64,000 nucleotides of DNA from Branchinecta lynchi (lineage: Eukaryota > Arthropoda > Branchiopoda > Anostraca > Branchinectidae). A model generated the notes under the pieces. That model ran no database searches, was not told where the DNA came from, and worked only from the letters and a program-made list of their open reading frames with translations. Each line of letters begins with the position of its first letter. Within the stretch, counting starts at the first letter, position 1. Shown here one piece after another: positions 12,841 to 23,527 of the stretch. A program made the translations under genes and the position numbers. The DNA lies in the NCBI GenBank assembly GCA_023053575.1, contig JAKZAP010000021.1, positions 11,780,212 through 11,844,211 on the forward strand, read 5' to 3'.

Positions 12841-13084
12841 TGCGACCTGATACTATGTAGATGAAATACTGTGTGAATAATGGAATAAGTGACTTTACCG
12901 TGACATATCAGCTGGTCTATTTGTCACTGGACAAGTCCCTCGTGTAAAATTCCGTCTACTATCTAATCCCGTGACATGGGGATGTGAAGTGCTTAGATAG
13001 ATTTGTCTTCGACCGGATCACTGTTTCCTTTGGAATTCTTCTTCGTGATCATGATAGTGGCTTGCGAACCAAGTTCAAAAGCCC

Positions 13085-13150
13085 CTCCGTACTTCAATGG
13101 TAGAGCAGTGGCCTTGAAAGCCAGTAGTCCTTCATAGTTCTAGCTTCTAC
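13085..13150 (+). other. tRNA-like sequence (possible SINE head or tRNA relic)
   Basis: Box-A-like AATGGTAGAGC is followed by an anticodon-like arm, TGGC-CTTGAAA-GCCA (loop anticodon TGA). A poor box B (AGTTCTAGCTTCT) follows. Acceptor and T stems do not pair well, so a functional tRNA is unlikely. The AGAGCAGTGG word is shared with the tRNA-like sequence at 45665. Confidence 0.35.
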
Positions 13151-13431
13151 GAAAATACTAGAAATAGCAAAGTTAGACATAGGGATAAAAGAACCGACGG
13201 AGAGACATCATGTACATGGCGCTTGAGTCGAAGGCTACAAACAGGGTGTCGCCACTGTCGCCAGCCAAAACTCAAGGGGGGGGGGGGGGTCTGTCGCCCA
13301 TTTTAGCTTTTCGTCGCGTATGTAGTAATAAAACATGCGATAGCTGCAAGCGTTGAAGACGGACGAAGCCATTATGACACTAATGTCATAATGAATGACA
13401 TTAGTGTAGTGAAGAAGCTTTAGTCAACCGA

Positions 13432-14285
13432 ATGACCGTCAACCAAGACGAATCAGCCGTCCTAACTGTATCTTTTTTCAAGTTCAATCCAACTTTCCAA
13501 CCTGACCTACCTGATCACAGCAGAGTGGAGGAGCTCAAACTTTTAGGTGTTCATCTAACTTCAGATCTCAAGTGGGATAAGCAAGTACAATCTATGCTGA
13601 AAAGAGCAAATATGGGCATAAGATCTCTCAAAATACTCTCCCACCATGGCACCCCGAAACACCACCTCCTTCGCATTTACCTTGTGTTCATTCGCCCTTC
13701 CCTTGAATACTGCTGTCCGGTGTGGCATTTCGGTTTAACACGGGAGCAGTTGGAACGCCTCGAGAGGATCCAGTACCGGTCTTTACTAATAGTATCAAAA
13801 TCCCCCAAAATCCCGTACATTTCCCTTCTTAACGAGTTCGGTCTCTCATCTTTGTCAAACCGTAGACACCAACTTTTTACCAAGTTTGGTGACCAACTAC
13901 TGGAAGACCCCAACCATCGGCATATCCTTCCTCCTCCCCACATTCCCGACCGCATAAGGCCACAGAGAATGGCAGCACAACCAGTTCCTAAGATCCAACC
14001 CATTCAGGCAATTCATGCGCGGTACGAAAGAAGCTTTGTCCCCTCCTTTGCGAGTTTTTTCAACGCGAAATTGTAAGTTCTTTTTCCTCTTTTTACGTTA
14101 ATTATTGAAGTTTTAGCGCTTTAAATTGTTGCAATTCTTGTTTTTGTGTAATTATTGAATATTTGACTATGTAAAAGCGCAATTGTATATAGTTATGTTT
14201 GACGAGAGAACAGATATTCGTTTTTTTGTTAATAACGTAAGGAATGTTTTTCGAATAATAAAGATTGATTGATTGATTGATTGAT
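13432..14285 (+). mobile_element. 5'-truncated CR1/jockey-like LINE copy with (TTGA)n tail
   Basis: An uninterrupted 214-codon frame (13432-14076) encodes the thumb and C-terminal part of a non-LTR reverse transcriptase. It has LKLLGVHLTSDLKWD near residues 35-50, then RIYLVFIRPSLEYCCPVW (residues about 82-99), LERLERIQYRSL, and a terminal RYERSFVPSFASFFNAKL. A short AT-rich 3' UTR follows and ends in GATTGATTGATTGATTGAT (to 14285), the microsatellite tail typical of CR1-like elements. The catalytic palm and endonuclease are absent, which fits 5' truncation on insertion. The open frame suggests this is the youngest LINE copy in the window. A target duplication was not found. Confidence 0.85.
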
Positions 14286-14289
14286 AGTC

Positions 14290-15255
14290 TTATCAACGAT
14301 CTAAGGGGTGGTTTGAAGGACTTGGGCGTGGGAGGTGACTACCTTAAGATATACGACAGATGTTCGGCAGTTAAAACAATAACCAAGAAACGCAGCACCG
14401 CATGCTGGATACTGTGCGAATGTAAAGAAACTTACGGTGAACGTTATTTGTAACAACAGGAATTACGCGACGGGCCGCCCAACAGCAGTTCCTTATGACT
14501 GTATGTCAGACAGAATGAAAATGAGCGCCACATGCGAAATTGTTTAAGCATGCTATGACTTTTTCGGGCAAAACACTACTCCCTCCCCCCCCACAAAGTC
14601 TAGATTTTAATGTGACCCAAGCCCCGAAATTCCAAGCCTAAAACACGGATGACATGACGCGAGCTTCCAGTAAATACAGACGGAGCCGCTGGCAAAAGTT
14701 TTTGAAATCCTGCATGATCAGAATACGTCTTTTCGGATTCCAAACGAAATTAAGGGCTACTTGGCATGGATCTGCCGGTCTGTCTTCGCTCACGACAAAT
14801 CCAGAAAATGTGAGACATTAGCTGGAAGTTTTTAAGGAGCTGCAGTTTGACCCTTTCCGAAAAAGAAGTAACCTACTGATCATTCAGAAAAATAAACTTG
14901 AATCAGAGCAGACTTGTTCCGAGTTTCAAAAAAAAAAAAAAAAAAAAGACATGTTGGAATTATCAGGCCCGTCATTACAGCGTCGCACTGGAGGAAATAC
15001 TTATCCTCAAGTTATATTCTGTTAAGAAACTAACAAACTGTGAAAATTGCACGCCACAAGAAAAATCAGCCTGATTTTGACATGAAATGAGAGATATTGG
15101 TACATAACAGGTCGTGATAAAATGATCAATCTGGCAAGCTCGAAACATGTGACTGAGAATCCAATTCCTGAAGTCTCAAACACTCGAGAACCCGGAACAG
15201 CCTAGGTCCAAGCTAGATGTCAACTCAGTTTCTTGGTAAACCTGAACTAGCCTTA
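14290..15255. other. No gene recognised
   Basis: Holds a 21-A run near 14928-14947 and otherwise unremarkable sequence. No protein or RNA recognised. Confidence 0.4.
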
Positions 15256-15700
15256 CTGACTTTTCAGCTTTCCTGGGTGAGCGCCCCTTTAGCTGAGCCT
15301 TTGTGGGGGTTCTCTGCGAGCGTCCAGTTTAGCTAATTTTTTTTGGTCGGGCGCTCTGCGAGCGCCCAGATTAGCTTTTTTCTTTCTTCGAGCTTTTTTC
15401 TTTCTTGAATATTTAAGCTATACCTCATGTGGTACTATAAATAGCATTTGTTCAAGGGAGGAATCTCCAACATTCTAGGGAATTTAGAATTCTCCAGAAA
15501 TCGAGGTTTTGAAGGGAAATTCAAAATTTGCAATCTTTCAGTGAAACGACGCGCGCTATCGTCCAGAAGGAATGACACTTTTCACCGTCCTAGCTTGTCC
15601 GGAAGTGTCTGAACTAGCAAAATTTGGACAGAGTGACGAACCGACAGACAGCCCGAACGCTATTTGGTACTTTGTTTACACGGTTTGGAGCCAACATATA
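15255..15700 (-). mobile_element. Fragment of the repeat that borders the satellite array
   Basis: The segment about 15580-15655 reads, on the minus strand, like 20540-20610 (GTCGGT..GTCTGTCC..TTTTGCTAGTTCGG..CACTTCC). It is therefore another copy of the end sequence flanking the satellite. Nearby are two copies of CTCTGCGAGCG.CCAG.TTAGCT and a GGGCGCT/AGCGCCC hairpin (15349-15367). The 92-codon frame over it is a by-product. Confidence 0.5.
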
Positions 15701-15859
15701 ATTTTTGGCAGATATTGTCTTTCCTGCACTGCTGCCAAAACAGAAGACTTTTCTGTTAGTGCACTTGCTGATCAGCAAAAACAGAATGACATCCTGGAGC
15801 CTAGGGAAGATAAATCTCAATGGAAAGAGAATCTGATACATATCACCTAAAAAGATTCG

Positions 15860-15970
15860 GCGTCAGAATTTTACCGGCGGGGCGACGCCGCCGATCCCAA
15901 CGGCGTCGCGCCGAGATGGTTTCGTCGGTGGCCCCCTGAGTTATTTTCGGCGGCGCGCCGCCGACTTTCG
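15860..15970. other. GC-rich CGGCG-repeat tract
   Basis: About 110 bp dominated by CGGCG/CGCCG words, including GGCGGCGCGCCGCCGA, in otherwise AT-rich DNA. It has strong potential to fold. A small similar patch (GGGTCGCCGCTGACTTATCGGCG region) lies at about 11620-11645. No gene assigned. Confidence 0.55.
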
Positions 15971-16203
15971 GCGTAGCTTCGGGGAATACTCAAATAAGAT
16001 AGTGTAGTCAGATAGATTGCTCTTTGCGCTTTTCTCAGACTAAGCTTGTTAGGTCAAGCATGTCAGCTTTTCTTTTTTCGTTGCTATAGTTAATTGTCAG
16101 CTAATTTCACTCAGCTATCGTCCGTTGCAAATAAAAAAGCAACCGCAGACATTTTTCGGATAGTTTTCCTGCTATAGCCTACTAGGAAACTGCAAATTTA
16201 AGC

Positions 16204-16520
16204 GTATTCTCGCCGTCCCCCGGGTAGTCGAGGGGATTCAGAAGAGTAGAGGGAATGTTTTCCTGGGACTCCGCGTTAGTCCCCAAAGGCCAAAGCCCAT
16301 TATTAATGTCAGAAATAATTTTCAACTGTCCCTTATATCTGTTTTTTCGAAAACCAACACCACCAGTAACTTCCCAAACCGACTTCCCACCAAATCTGAA
16401 AGAGAGTTCTTTTCTCGGCCCTTTTCTACGATGGTGATGATAATCAGAGCCTTCTTTGTCCGTGGGAACTCACGAGAGTATGGGAGGTGGGTCCCTGACC
16501 CCGAGGAACGGCGAGAATAC
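16204..16520. mobile_element. MITE with GTATTCTCGCCG termini
   Basis: Ends are GTATTCTCGCCG (16204-16215) and CGGCGAGAATAC (16509-16520), a perfect 12-bp inverted pair that extends imperfectly into CCC/GGG. It is 317 bp with no coding capacity. No target duplication was evident. A partial relative is at 12091. Confidence 0.6.
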
Positions 16521-16564
16521 ATGTTTGGGATACGGACATCTCGAGGACATATAGAATTAGACTT

Positions 16565-16935
16565 AACCTATATTTAAACAAAGGATTAAACAGATACGTC
16601 AGCTATAATACTATGGCAGAGATATTTCAGCTCTTCTTTGCAAGGGTCCTCGTCAGAGTGTAGAAACTTCAGGGAGAACGTTCACTGTAAAAAGTTTCTC
16701 CGAATAAGGATGCAGTATTTGCCACTGGGATTAATCTTATCTCTATTTGGATAAAATTAATCCGAATGAGGGATAACCTTATCCCAATAAAAACAAAATT
16801 CATCCTAGTAGCAAATACTGCTCGATTTTTGTTTTGTTTTACAGTGTTGGGGAAGAAACGAACCTGCAATAAATCGCTGAACTGAAGCTTCTACCGACAA
16901 TAAATACCCTATTCAGGGAAATTACTTCTGGATAC
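16565..16935 (-). repeat. CTGANGA...GAAA repeat family, minus copy split by a MITE
   Basis: On the minus strand: CTCTGACGAGGACCCTTGC, then AGAAGAGCTGAAATATC, then TAGCTGACGTATCTG. This is the same order as copies at 17058, 30385, 31590, 52820, 53256, 53565, 53740 and 55140. The unit is interrupted at 16683-16846 by a CACTGTAAAA MITE. Bases beyond it (to about 16935) match the flank of the 53565-53770 copy (GAACCTGCAATAAAT, GAAGCTTCT). Confidence 0.65.
16683..16846. mobile_element. Foldback MITE with CACTGTAAAA termini, nested
   Basis: 164-bp element with ends CACTGTAAAAAG and TTTTACAGTG. The interior is almost fully self-complementary (GCAGTATTTGC.ACT...AGTAGCAAATACTGC). It interrupts a repeat whose uninterrupted sequence AACGTTGGGG can be rebuilt across the junction, with a 2-bp TT duplicated. 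The relative at 53820-53989 duplicates TA. The 2-bp duplication and short TIR suggest a Tc1/mariner-like origin. Confidence 0.75.
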
Positions 16936-17057
16936 CATTGTAAGAAAAAAAAAACTACTGCTGAGATCTCAGTTTTGACACAGCTGCTGCTTTTGCTGCT
17001 TGTTTTGGGCGATGGCAGAAAAGTTTTTTTTCTGCATTTGCAGGGTTGTTTCTTCCC

Positions 17058-17400
17058 CAACGTTGCCCCTGACGTTCGACAGCCTGACGATGACCCTTGC
17101 CAAGAAGGGCCAAAATATCTTTGCCAAAGCATCGTAGCTGACGTATCCGTTTTATTCATTTTTTGAATATATTTTTCCCATTCAGTTTGGGCTAAAGGAG
17201 TATTTAGAATCATAACGTTTTTTTTCCATTTTCTTTCCATACAAGTGCAACCGTGACATTCACGTACACAGATTTCTTAAAGGACCTGTCGTACCTAAAA
17301 TGCCAATGCAAACTACTTCCGTAACAGCATTCATTAGTTCTTAAACCCGGAGACCCCTCGGGAGACCCAAATGTCTATATTACATTCTAAATCCGCTATA
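17058..17400 (+). repeat. CTGANGA...GAAA repeat copy plus GGGTCTCC-type MITE end
   Basis: 17073-17160 reads CAGCCTGACGATGACCC, loop, AAGGGCCAAAATATC, then CATCGTAGCTGACGTATCCG. The GAAA of other copies is AAAA here. From about 17275 to 17375 the sequence (ACCTGTCGTACCTA, CCCGGAGACCC) matches half of the MITE at 49208-49364. Confidence 0.6.
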
Positions 17401-17898
17401 GACACCTCACTTATCTTTGCACTTGCCGCGATTCTCTATTTTCTGTGCGCATTATGCTCCCGACGAGTGTTCGCGAGTCGTGCTACTGATATGTAAAACC
17501 GGTTATTTGAATTTTGCCGAGATTTGGCTAGCATTCAATGGGCTTGGAAAAAGGCTTAAAACAGCCAACAGCGAATAATTTGTTAAAAGCACAGTATTCC
17601 GACAGTTTTGAATATTGAAACATAAACAGTAAATACTGCGAGGTGTGCTTTAAATATACACAGTGACAATCGTGTTCCACTTTCCCACAATTCCTTCAAA
17701 CCTTGCTTGTTGAGCCATCTACAGCTGGATAACGGACAGAGACGGAAATGCTTAATACAAGGAGGTGCCCTATTGCTTTCTGAGAAGAGAACAGGTAGTT
17801 CCGTGAAGAAGAAAGAAAAGAACAGGAAGAAAAAAAATAAACAAACAAAAGTACTGAACTGAGGTATTTCGTTGTGGTATTTGAGGCTGTATAGGCTG
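17401..17898. other. No gene recognised
   Basis: No supportable gene. AT-rich sequence with minus-strand frames of 73-74 codons lacking motifs. Confidence 0.4.
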
Positions 17899-17906
17899 GT
17901 ATAGGC

Positions 17907-18674
17907 CAGTCATGCACAAATCCTCAATTTTTGGGCATGGTGCCCCAACGTCTGGGCATGCCCGAACGTATGGGCATGGTACCCACTGGTACAAACTGAG
18001 ACTGGTTACATACCTAAATAGGGCCTTCTCCCTGTCCTAGATCAAAAGATACCTGATTTTACTTTCTATCCAACCTCATTTTCCAATTTCCAAAATGTTA
18101 GAGCACTTTCAAGATACAGAGAATTTTGTGAGGCCACTTCTTTCCCAGTGGGTTTACCCTATCCTTTTACAGGTAGTTGCCACTAGGTTACTCAATCCTT
18201 TTCCATGTTGTCAAAAAGTCAAAAGTCAGAGTAAAAACAGGTAAAAAAAAAAAATAACTCAAAATAAATACGATAAAAGGCAAACAATCTTAAGGAAACA
18301 TTTGCTCCGTGAACAGATTGAAAAGCTTTCCTCATCCATGCTACCTAGCAGCAATTTTCTGAAAAAGGATAGGATAAGCCCACTAGAAGAGAAGTGGCCT
18401 CCAAAAAACTCTATGTATCTTGGAAGTGCTCTAACATTTTGTAAATTGGAAAATGAGGTTGGATAGAAAGTAAAATCAGGTATCTTTTGATCTAGGACAG
18501 GGAGACGGCCCTATTTAGGTATGTAACCAGTCTCAGTTTATCCAAATTTCACAGGGGTACCATGCCCATGCTCCAGAGCATGGTGCTCCGACGTATGGGT
18601 ACCATGCCCATACGTTCGGGCATGCCCAGACGTTGGGGCACCATGCCCAAAAATTGAAGATTTGTGCATGACTA
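17907..18674. mobile_element. hAT-like foldback element with long inverted arms
   Basis: Flanked by an 8-bp duplication GTATAGGC (17899-17906 and 18675-18682). Termini are CAGTCATGCAC and GTGCATGACTA; the last base breaks the CAG...CTG symmetry. The two arms (about 17908-18190 and 18340-18673) are near-perfect inverted repeats with an extra palindromic stretch of GGTACCATGCCCAT words in the right arm. No transposase frame. The 8-bp duplication and CAG terminus fit the hAT superfamily; this is inference from structure only. Confidence 0.8.
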
Positions 18675-18945
18675 GTATAGGCCTGGTATAGGCTACCATA
18701 CGCCCACACATGTCCTGTGAGGGCTACCCTTAGCTGTCTGGAGTCGTGCTAAGTGCCTATGACTTGACACCTTTTCCTTGCCTTTTCAGCTTGAAGTTTT
18801 TGCCCAGCAGCTCCTACCAAGAAATAGAGAATTGGGTGGTAAAGAGAGCAGTGCCTGAAATAACGAAGATAAATATGTAGAAAGGCCCACCAAATCATCG
18901 CCCCTGCCCATGAGAATCATCCTTGGTCACATTACCCTAGCCTCA

Positions 18946-19892
18946 GAGCTTGGTTACACTGGGCTCGAAACGGCACAGAATTAGGTGCTAAAGTGCTCAC
19001 CAGTGCTCACACTAGATCCAAGAAAAGGCAGCTTTTTGAGTTGCTAAATTAAAAAAAAAGAAAAAAGTACAAGATACACGTAATTCTGAATGTTGTTGTC
19101 TTAAATTCAGGAGATCATTTAGGATGAAATAGCATTTCTGATTATGTTCCAGGAAATAGACTGGTTTTATTTTGTGCTGTTGACTATAAAAATAATGTTA
19201 AAAAGTATTTTTTTTACTTCAAGAAAAGAAAAAGACATCAAACAGATGCTTCTTTGTTGTTTTTTGGCAGAAAACAAAAAATAGATGTGACTGACGGTAT
19301 TTTGACATCTAGAAACTTTTTACCTTTCTCCCCAAATAACTTTGGCTAATCCTGGAATGTTGGAAACAAAATCATGATAGTTCACACTAGCCCAGCTTAA
19401 TTAAAACTGAATTGTTGTAAAACTGGTCAAGCTTCAATTTTACAACCCTAATTGCAGTCCCTTCATTATCCCCAAGCTTCCCCAAAGTCATCAACTGTTG
19501 CGTCCCCTGAGGATTTTCAAAACCTCACTAGCGACCAACCCAGTCTGCGTAAATTTGTAGACCCATTTTCAGCCGAGAAATCAATGCTGATTTCTTCGCA
19601 GATTGTCCAAACGGGTGCTGTTTTGAACCCAGTATGACCAGGCTCTCAAAAGCCGCCTATTCGACAAACAGCTGAAAATCCCTAGGGGATGTGAGATTTG
19701 ATTGGATTTGCAGCAGCTTGCGGATAATGAGCAGACTGCAATTAGGGGTTAATTATGGTTCCTGCAATGCTCTAATTAATCTCCTGAATTTAAAATGACA
19801 ACATTCAGAATTAGTTATATCTTGTTCTTTTTCTTTTTTCTACAACAGTACAACCCAAAAAGCCAGGAAATGAGCCAAGGTTAACCAAGCTC
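18946..19892. mobile_element. PIF/Harbinger-like MITE, rearranged foldback copy
   Basis: The left end GAGCTTGGTTACACTGGG and the right end CCAAGGTTAACCAAGCTC are inverted. Internal segments (ATTCTGAATGTTGTTGTC and GACAACATTCAGAATTAG) are also mutually inverted, so much of the element folds. It is the same family as 55375-55630, which has a clean TAA duplication; here the flanks (TCA, TAG) do not match. The 61-codon frame at 19452-19637 lies inside it and is not considered a gene. Confidence 0.65.
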
Positions 19893-20065
19893 TAGGGCTT
19901 AAGCTGAGTTGACACAATGCAAGTTTCAATGCAAAAAAGCTGAATGAGCTGTTTCCTGCCAAAACCTGGAAGAGTTATGTCCGGGCATTGGGCGACAAGG
20001 GCTGCAGTACTTGAAACGGCCAAGCGAAAAATGGAGAAACTCTCTCCAAATCACCGCCCAAACCC

Positions 20066-23000
20066 CAGTCTAGTACACTAGCCCCATTTCAGGCATGGTG
20101 CTCAAATGTCTAGCACCATGCCTGGGTGCTAGACGTTCAAGCACTGTACCTTGGATTTCATGTATGGTGCATGGATTTCAGTACATAGTGCATACAGAAA
20201 AAAACACAGTTTCTGTCATCACAACTGAGCACTGGCTCTGACAGGGCTGAAATTACTACTATGAATTAGAGGAATCAAAGACAATTCTTTATATATTTTT
20301 CACAACAAAAATAAAAGGGCTCTAATGATGATGGAGATGAAAAACCTAACAGCACCCTATCTATTTTCCATGTATTTTCCCTATCTATTCCCCAAGAGCC
20401 AATATTCTGGTTGGCTGCTAGGTAGAAAAAGCTGAGGCACAGGACACTTTGCATGCAAAACCCTTGACTATGTAGAAAAGGAAATGAGGTTTTTATGGCA
20501 CTTGCCCTTCGGCCAAGTGCCATATAGCAATTGCAATTTCTGTCCGTCCGTCGGTCTGTCGGTCTGTCCAGGTTTTGCTAGTTCGGGCACTTCCACATAA
20601 GCTAGGACAATAAAACTTGGCAGGCATATCAGGGACCCCAAATGATTAAGTTGGAAATAGTCACTTCCCCCATCCGAGCACCGTGAGGGGAGTGGAGGGA
20701 GGGGGAATCCGGAATCTTGAGGTATTTATAACTTTTGAACGGGTGATCGGATCTCGATGAAACTTGATATTTGGAAAGACCTCATGTCTCAGACAACCCA
20801 CTTAAAATCCAGACTGGATCCAGTGACTTTGGGGGGGGGGGGGGGGCTGGAGGGGGCACCGGAAATCTTGGGAAACGCTATGAGTGGAGGGATCGAGATG
20901 AAACTTGGTGGGAAGACACCTAGCAAACACTAGATACATCGTTGACATAACCGAGCCGATTCGGGCACTGTGGGGGGAGTGGAGGGAGGTGGAATCCGGA
21001 ATCTTGAGGTATTTATAACTTTTGAACGGGTGATCGGATCTCGATGGAACTTGATATTTGGAAAGATCTCATGCCTCAGACGACCCACTTAAAATCCAGA
21101 CCGGATCCGGTGACTTTTGGGGGGAGCTAAAGGGGGCAACCGGAAATCTTGGGAAACGCTAGGAGTGGAGTGATCGAGATGAAACTTGGTGGGAAGCCAC
21201 CTAGAAAACACTAGATACAAGATTGACATAACCGAGCCGATTCGGGCACTGTGGGGGGAGTGGAGGCAGGGGGAATCCGGAATCTTGAGGTATTTATAAC
21301 TTTTGAACGGGTGATCGGATCTCGATGAAACTTGATATTTGGAAAGACCTCATGTCTCAGACAACCCACTTAAAATCCAGACCGGATCCAGTGACTTTGG
21401 GGGGGGGGGGCTGGAGGGGGCACCGGAAATCTTGGGAAACGCTATGAGTGGAGGGATCGAGATGAAACTTGGTGGGAAGACACCTAGCAAACACTAGATA
21501 CATCGTTGACATAACCGAGCCGATTCGGGCACTGTGGGGGGAGTGGAGGGAGGTGGAATCCGGAATCTTGAGGTATTTATAACTTTTGAACGGGTGATCG
21601 GATCTCGATGGAACTTGATATTTGGAAAGATCTCATGCCTCAGACGACCCACTTAAAATCCAGACCGGATCCGGTGACTTTTGGGGGGAGCTAAAGGGGG
21701 CAACCGGAAATCTTGGGAAACGCTAGGAGTGGAGTGATCGAGATGAAACTTGGTGGGAAGCCACCTAGAAAACACTAGATACAAGATTGACATAACCGAG
21801 CCGATTCGGGCACTGTGGGGGGAGTGGAGGCAGGGGGAATCCGGAATCTTGACGTATTTATAACTTTTGAACGGGTGATCGGATCTCGATGGAACTTGAT
21901 ATTTGGAAAGACCTCATACCTCAGACAAACCACTTAAAATCAGGACCGGATCCGGTGACTTTTAGGGGGAGCTGGATGGGACAACCGGAAATCTTTGGAA
22001 ACGCTATATGTTGAGGGATCGAGATGAAACTTGGTGGGAAGACACCTAGCAAACACTAGATACATCATTGACATGACCGAGCCGATTCGGGCACTGTGGG
22101 GGGAGTGGAGGCAGGGGGAATCCGGAATCTTGAGGTATTTATAACTTTTGAACGGGTGATCGGATCTCGATGAAACTTGATATTTGGAAAGACCTCATGT
22201 CTCAGACAACCCACTTAAAATCCAGACCGGATCCAGTGACTTTGGGGGGGGGGGGGCTGGAGGGGGCACCGGAAATCTTGGGAAACGCTATGAGTGGAGG
22301 GATCGAGATGAAACTTGGTGGGAAGACACCTAGCAAACACTAGATACATCGTTGACATAACCGAGCCGATTCGGGCACTGTGGGGGGAGTGGAGGGAGGT
22401 GGAATCCGGAATCTTGAGGTATTTATAACTTTTGAACGGGTGATCGGATCTCGATGGAACTTGATATTTGGAAAGATCTCATGCCTCAGACGACCCACTT
22501 AAAATCCAGACCGGATCCGGTGACTTTTGGGGGGAGCTAAAGGGGGCAACCGGAAATCTTGGGAAACGCTAGGAGTGGAGTGATCGAGATGAAACTTGGT
22601 GGGAAGCCACCTAGAAAACACTAGATACAAGATTGACATAACCGAGCCGATTCGGGCACTGTGGGGGGAGTGGAGGCAGGGGGAATCCGGAATCTTGACG
22701 TATTTATAACTTTTGAACGGGTGATCGGATCTCGATGGAACTTGATATTTGGAAAGACCTCATACCTCAGACAAACCACTTAAAATCAGGACCGGATCCG
22801 GTGACTTTTAGGGGGAGCTGGATGGGACAACCGGAAATCTTTGGAAACGCTATATGTTGAGGGATCGAGATGAAACTTGGTGGGAAGACACCTAGCAAAC
22901 ACTAGATACATCATTGACATGACCGAGCCGATTCGGGCACTGTGGGGGGAGTGGAGGGAGGCGGAATCCGGAATCTTGAGGTATTTATAACTTTTGAACG

Positions 23001-23527
23001 GGTGACCGGATCTCGATGAAACTTGATATTTGGAAAGACCTCATGCCTCAGACGACCCACTTAAAATCCGGACCGGATCTGGTTACTTTTGGGGGGAGCT
23101 GGAGGGGGCAACCGGAAATGTTCGAAAACGCTATGAGTGGAGGGATCGAGATGAAACTTGGTGGGGAGACACCTAGCAAACACTAGATACATCATTGACA
23201 TAACCGAGTCGTGCCTACTCGTAACAAGTGCCATATGAGCTCGTAGCTCTTGTTCACATCTGTGATTAGCCGAGCCCTTTTGTTTTTGTTGTGAAAAATA
23301 TATAAAGGATGGTCTTTGATTTTTCTAATTCATGGTAGTAATTTCAGCCCTGTCCGAGCTGGTGCTCAGTTGTCAGGACAGAAACTGTGTTTCTGATGTA
23401 TGCACTGTATACTGAAGTCCATGCACCATACATGAAATCCAAGGTACAGTGCTTGAATGTCTAGCACCCAGGCATGGTGCTAGACGTTTGAGCACCGTGC
23501 CTGAAAAGGGGCTAGTGTACTAGACTG
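20066..23527. mobile_element. 3.46-kb hAT-like foldback carrying a satellite array
   Basis: Perfect 8-bp duplication CCAAACCC (20058-20065 and 23528-23535) flanks termini CAGTCTAGTACACTAGCCCC and GGGGCTAGTGTACTAGACTG. The arms are about 250 bp (20066-20317 and 23272-23527), roughly 90 percent alike by eye. They include CATGGTGCT/AGCACCATG palindromes like those in the element at 17907. Between the arms lies a second repeat type: 20497 GGCACTTG..CCAAGTGCC hairpin, then a GTCCGTCGGTCTGTC stretch. The ~281-bp satellite follows. No transposase is present. Structure points to a non-autonomous hAT-like element that was itself a landing site or a carrier of tandem DNA. Confidence 0.85.
20680..23200. 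repeat. 281-284-bp satellite with higher-order A-B-C organisation
   Basis: The marker TCGGGCACT recurs at 20961, 21242, 21525, 21806, 22087, 22371, 22652 and 22933, giving monomers of 281, 283, 281, 281, 284, 281 and 281 bp. Monomer types differ by shared variants: A has ...ATGTCTCAGACAACC and a 10-16-G run; B has GAGCTAAAGGGGG; C has TTTTAGGGGGAGCTGG. The order is A-B-A-B-C-A-B-C-D, so 21242-22086 and 22087-22932 are almost identical 845-bp higher-order units apart from poly-G length. No protein is encoded. Confidence 0.9.

Noticed and set aside
13085..13150. Functional tRNA-Ser(UGA)
   Set aside because: Anticodon arm is plausible, but the acceptor and T stems do not pair and box B is poor. 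Kept only as tRNA-like.
13677..14003. 108-codon minus-strand frame
   Set aside because: Shadow of the LINE reverse transcriptase frame on the plus strand.
15572..15850. 92-codon plus-strand frame as a possible gene
   Set aside because: Its first third is the reverse complement of the repeat at 20540-20610, so it is transposon-derived noncoding DNA.
19452..19637. 61-codon frame with plausible composition preceded by TTGCAG
   Set aside because: Sits inside the foldback MITE 18946-19892 and overlaps sequence shared with other copies. No donor or homologous exon.
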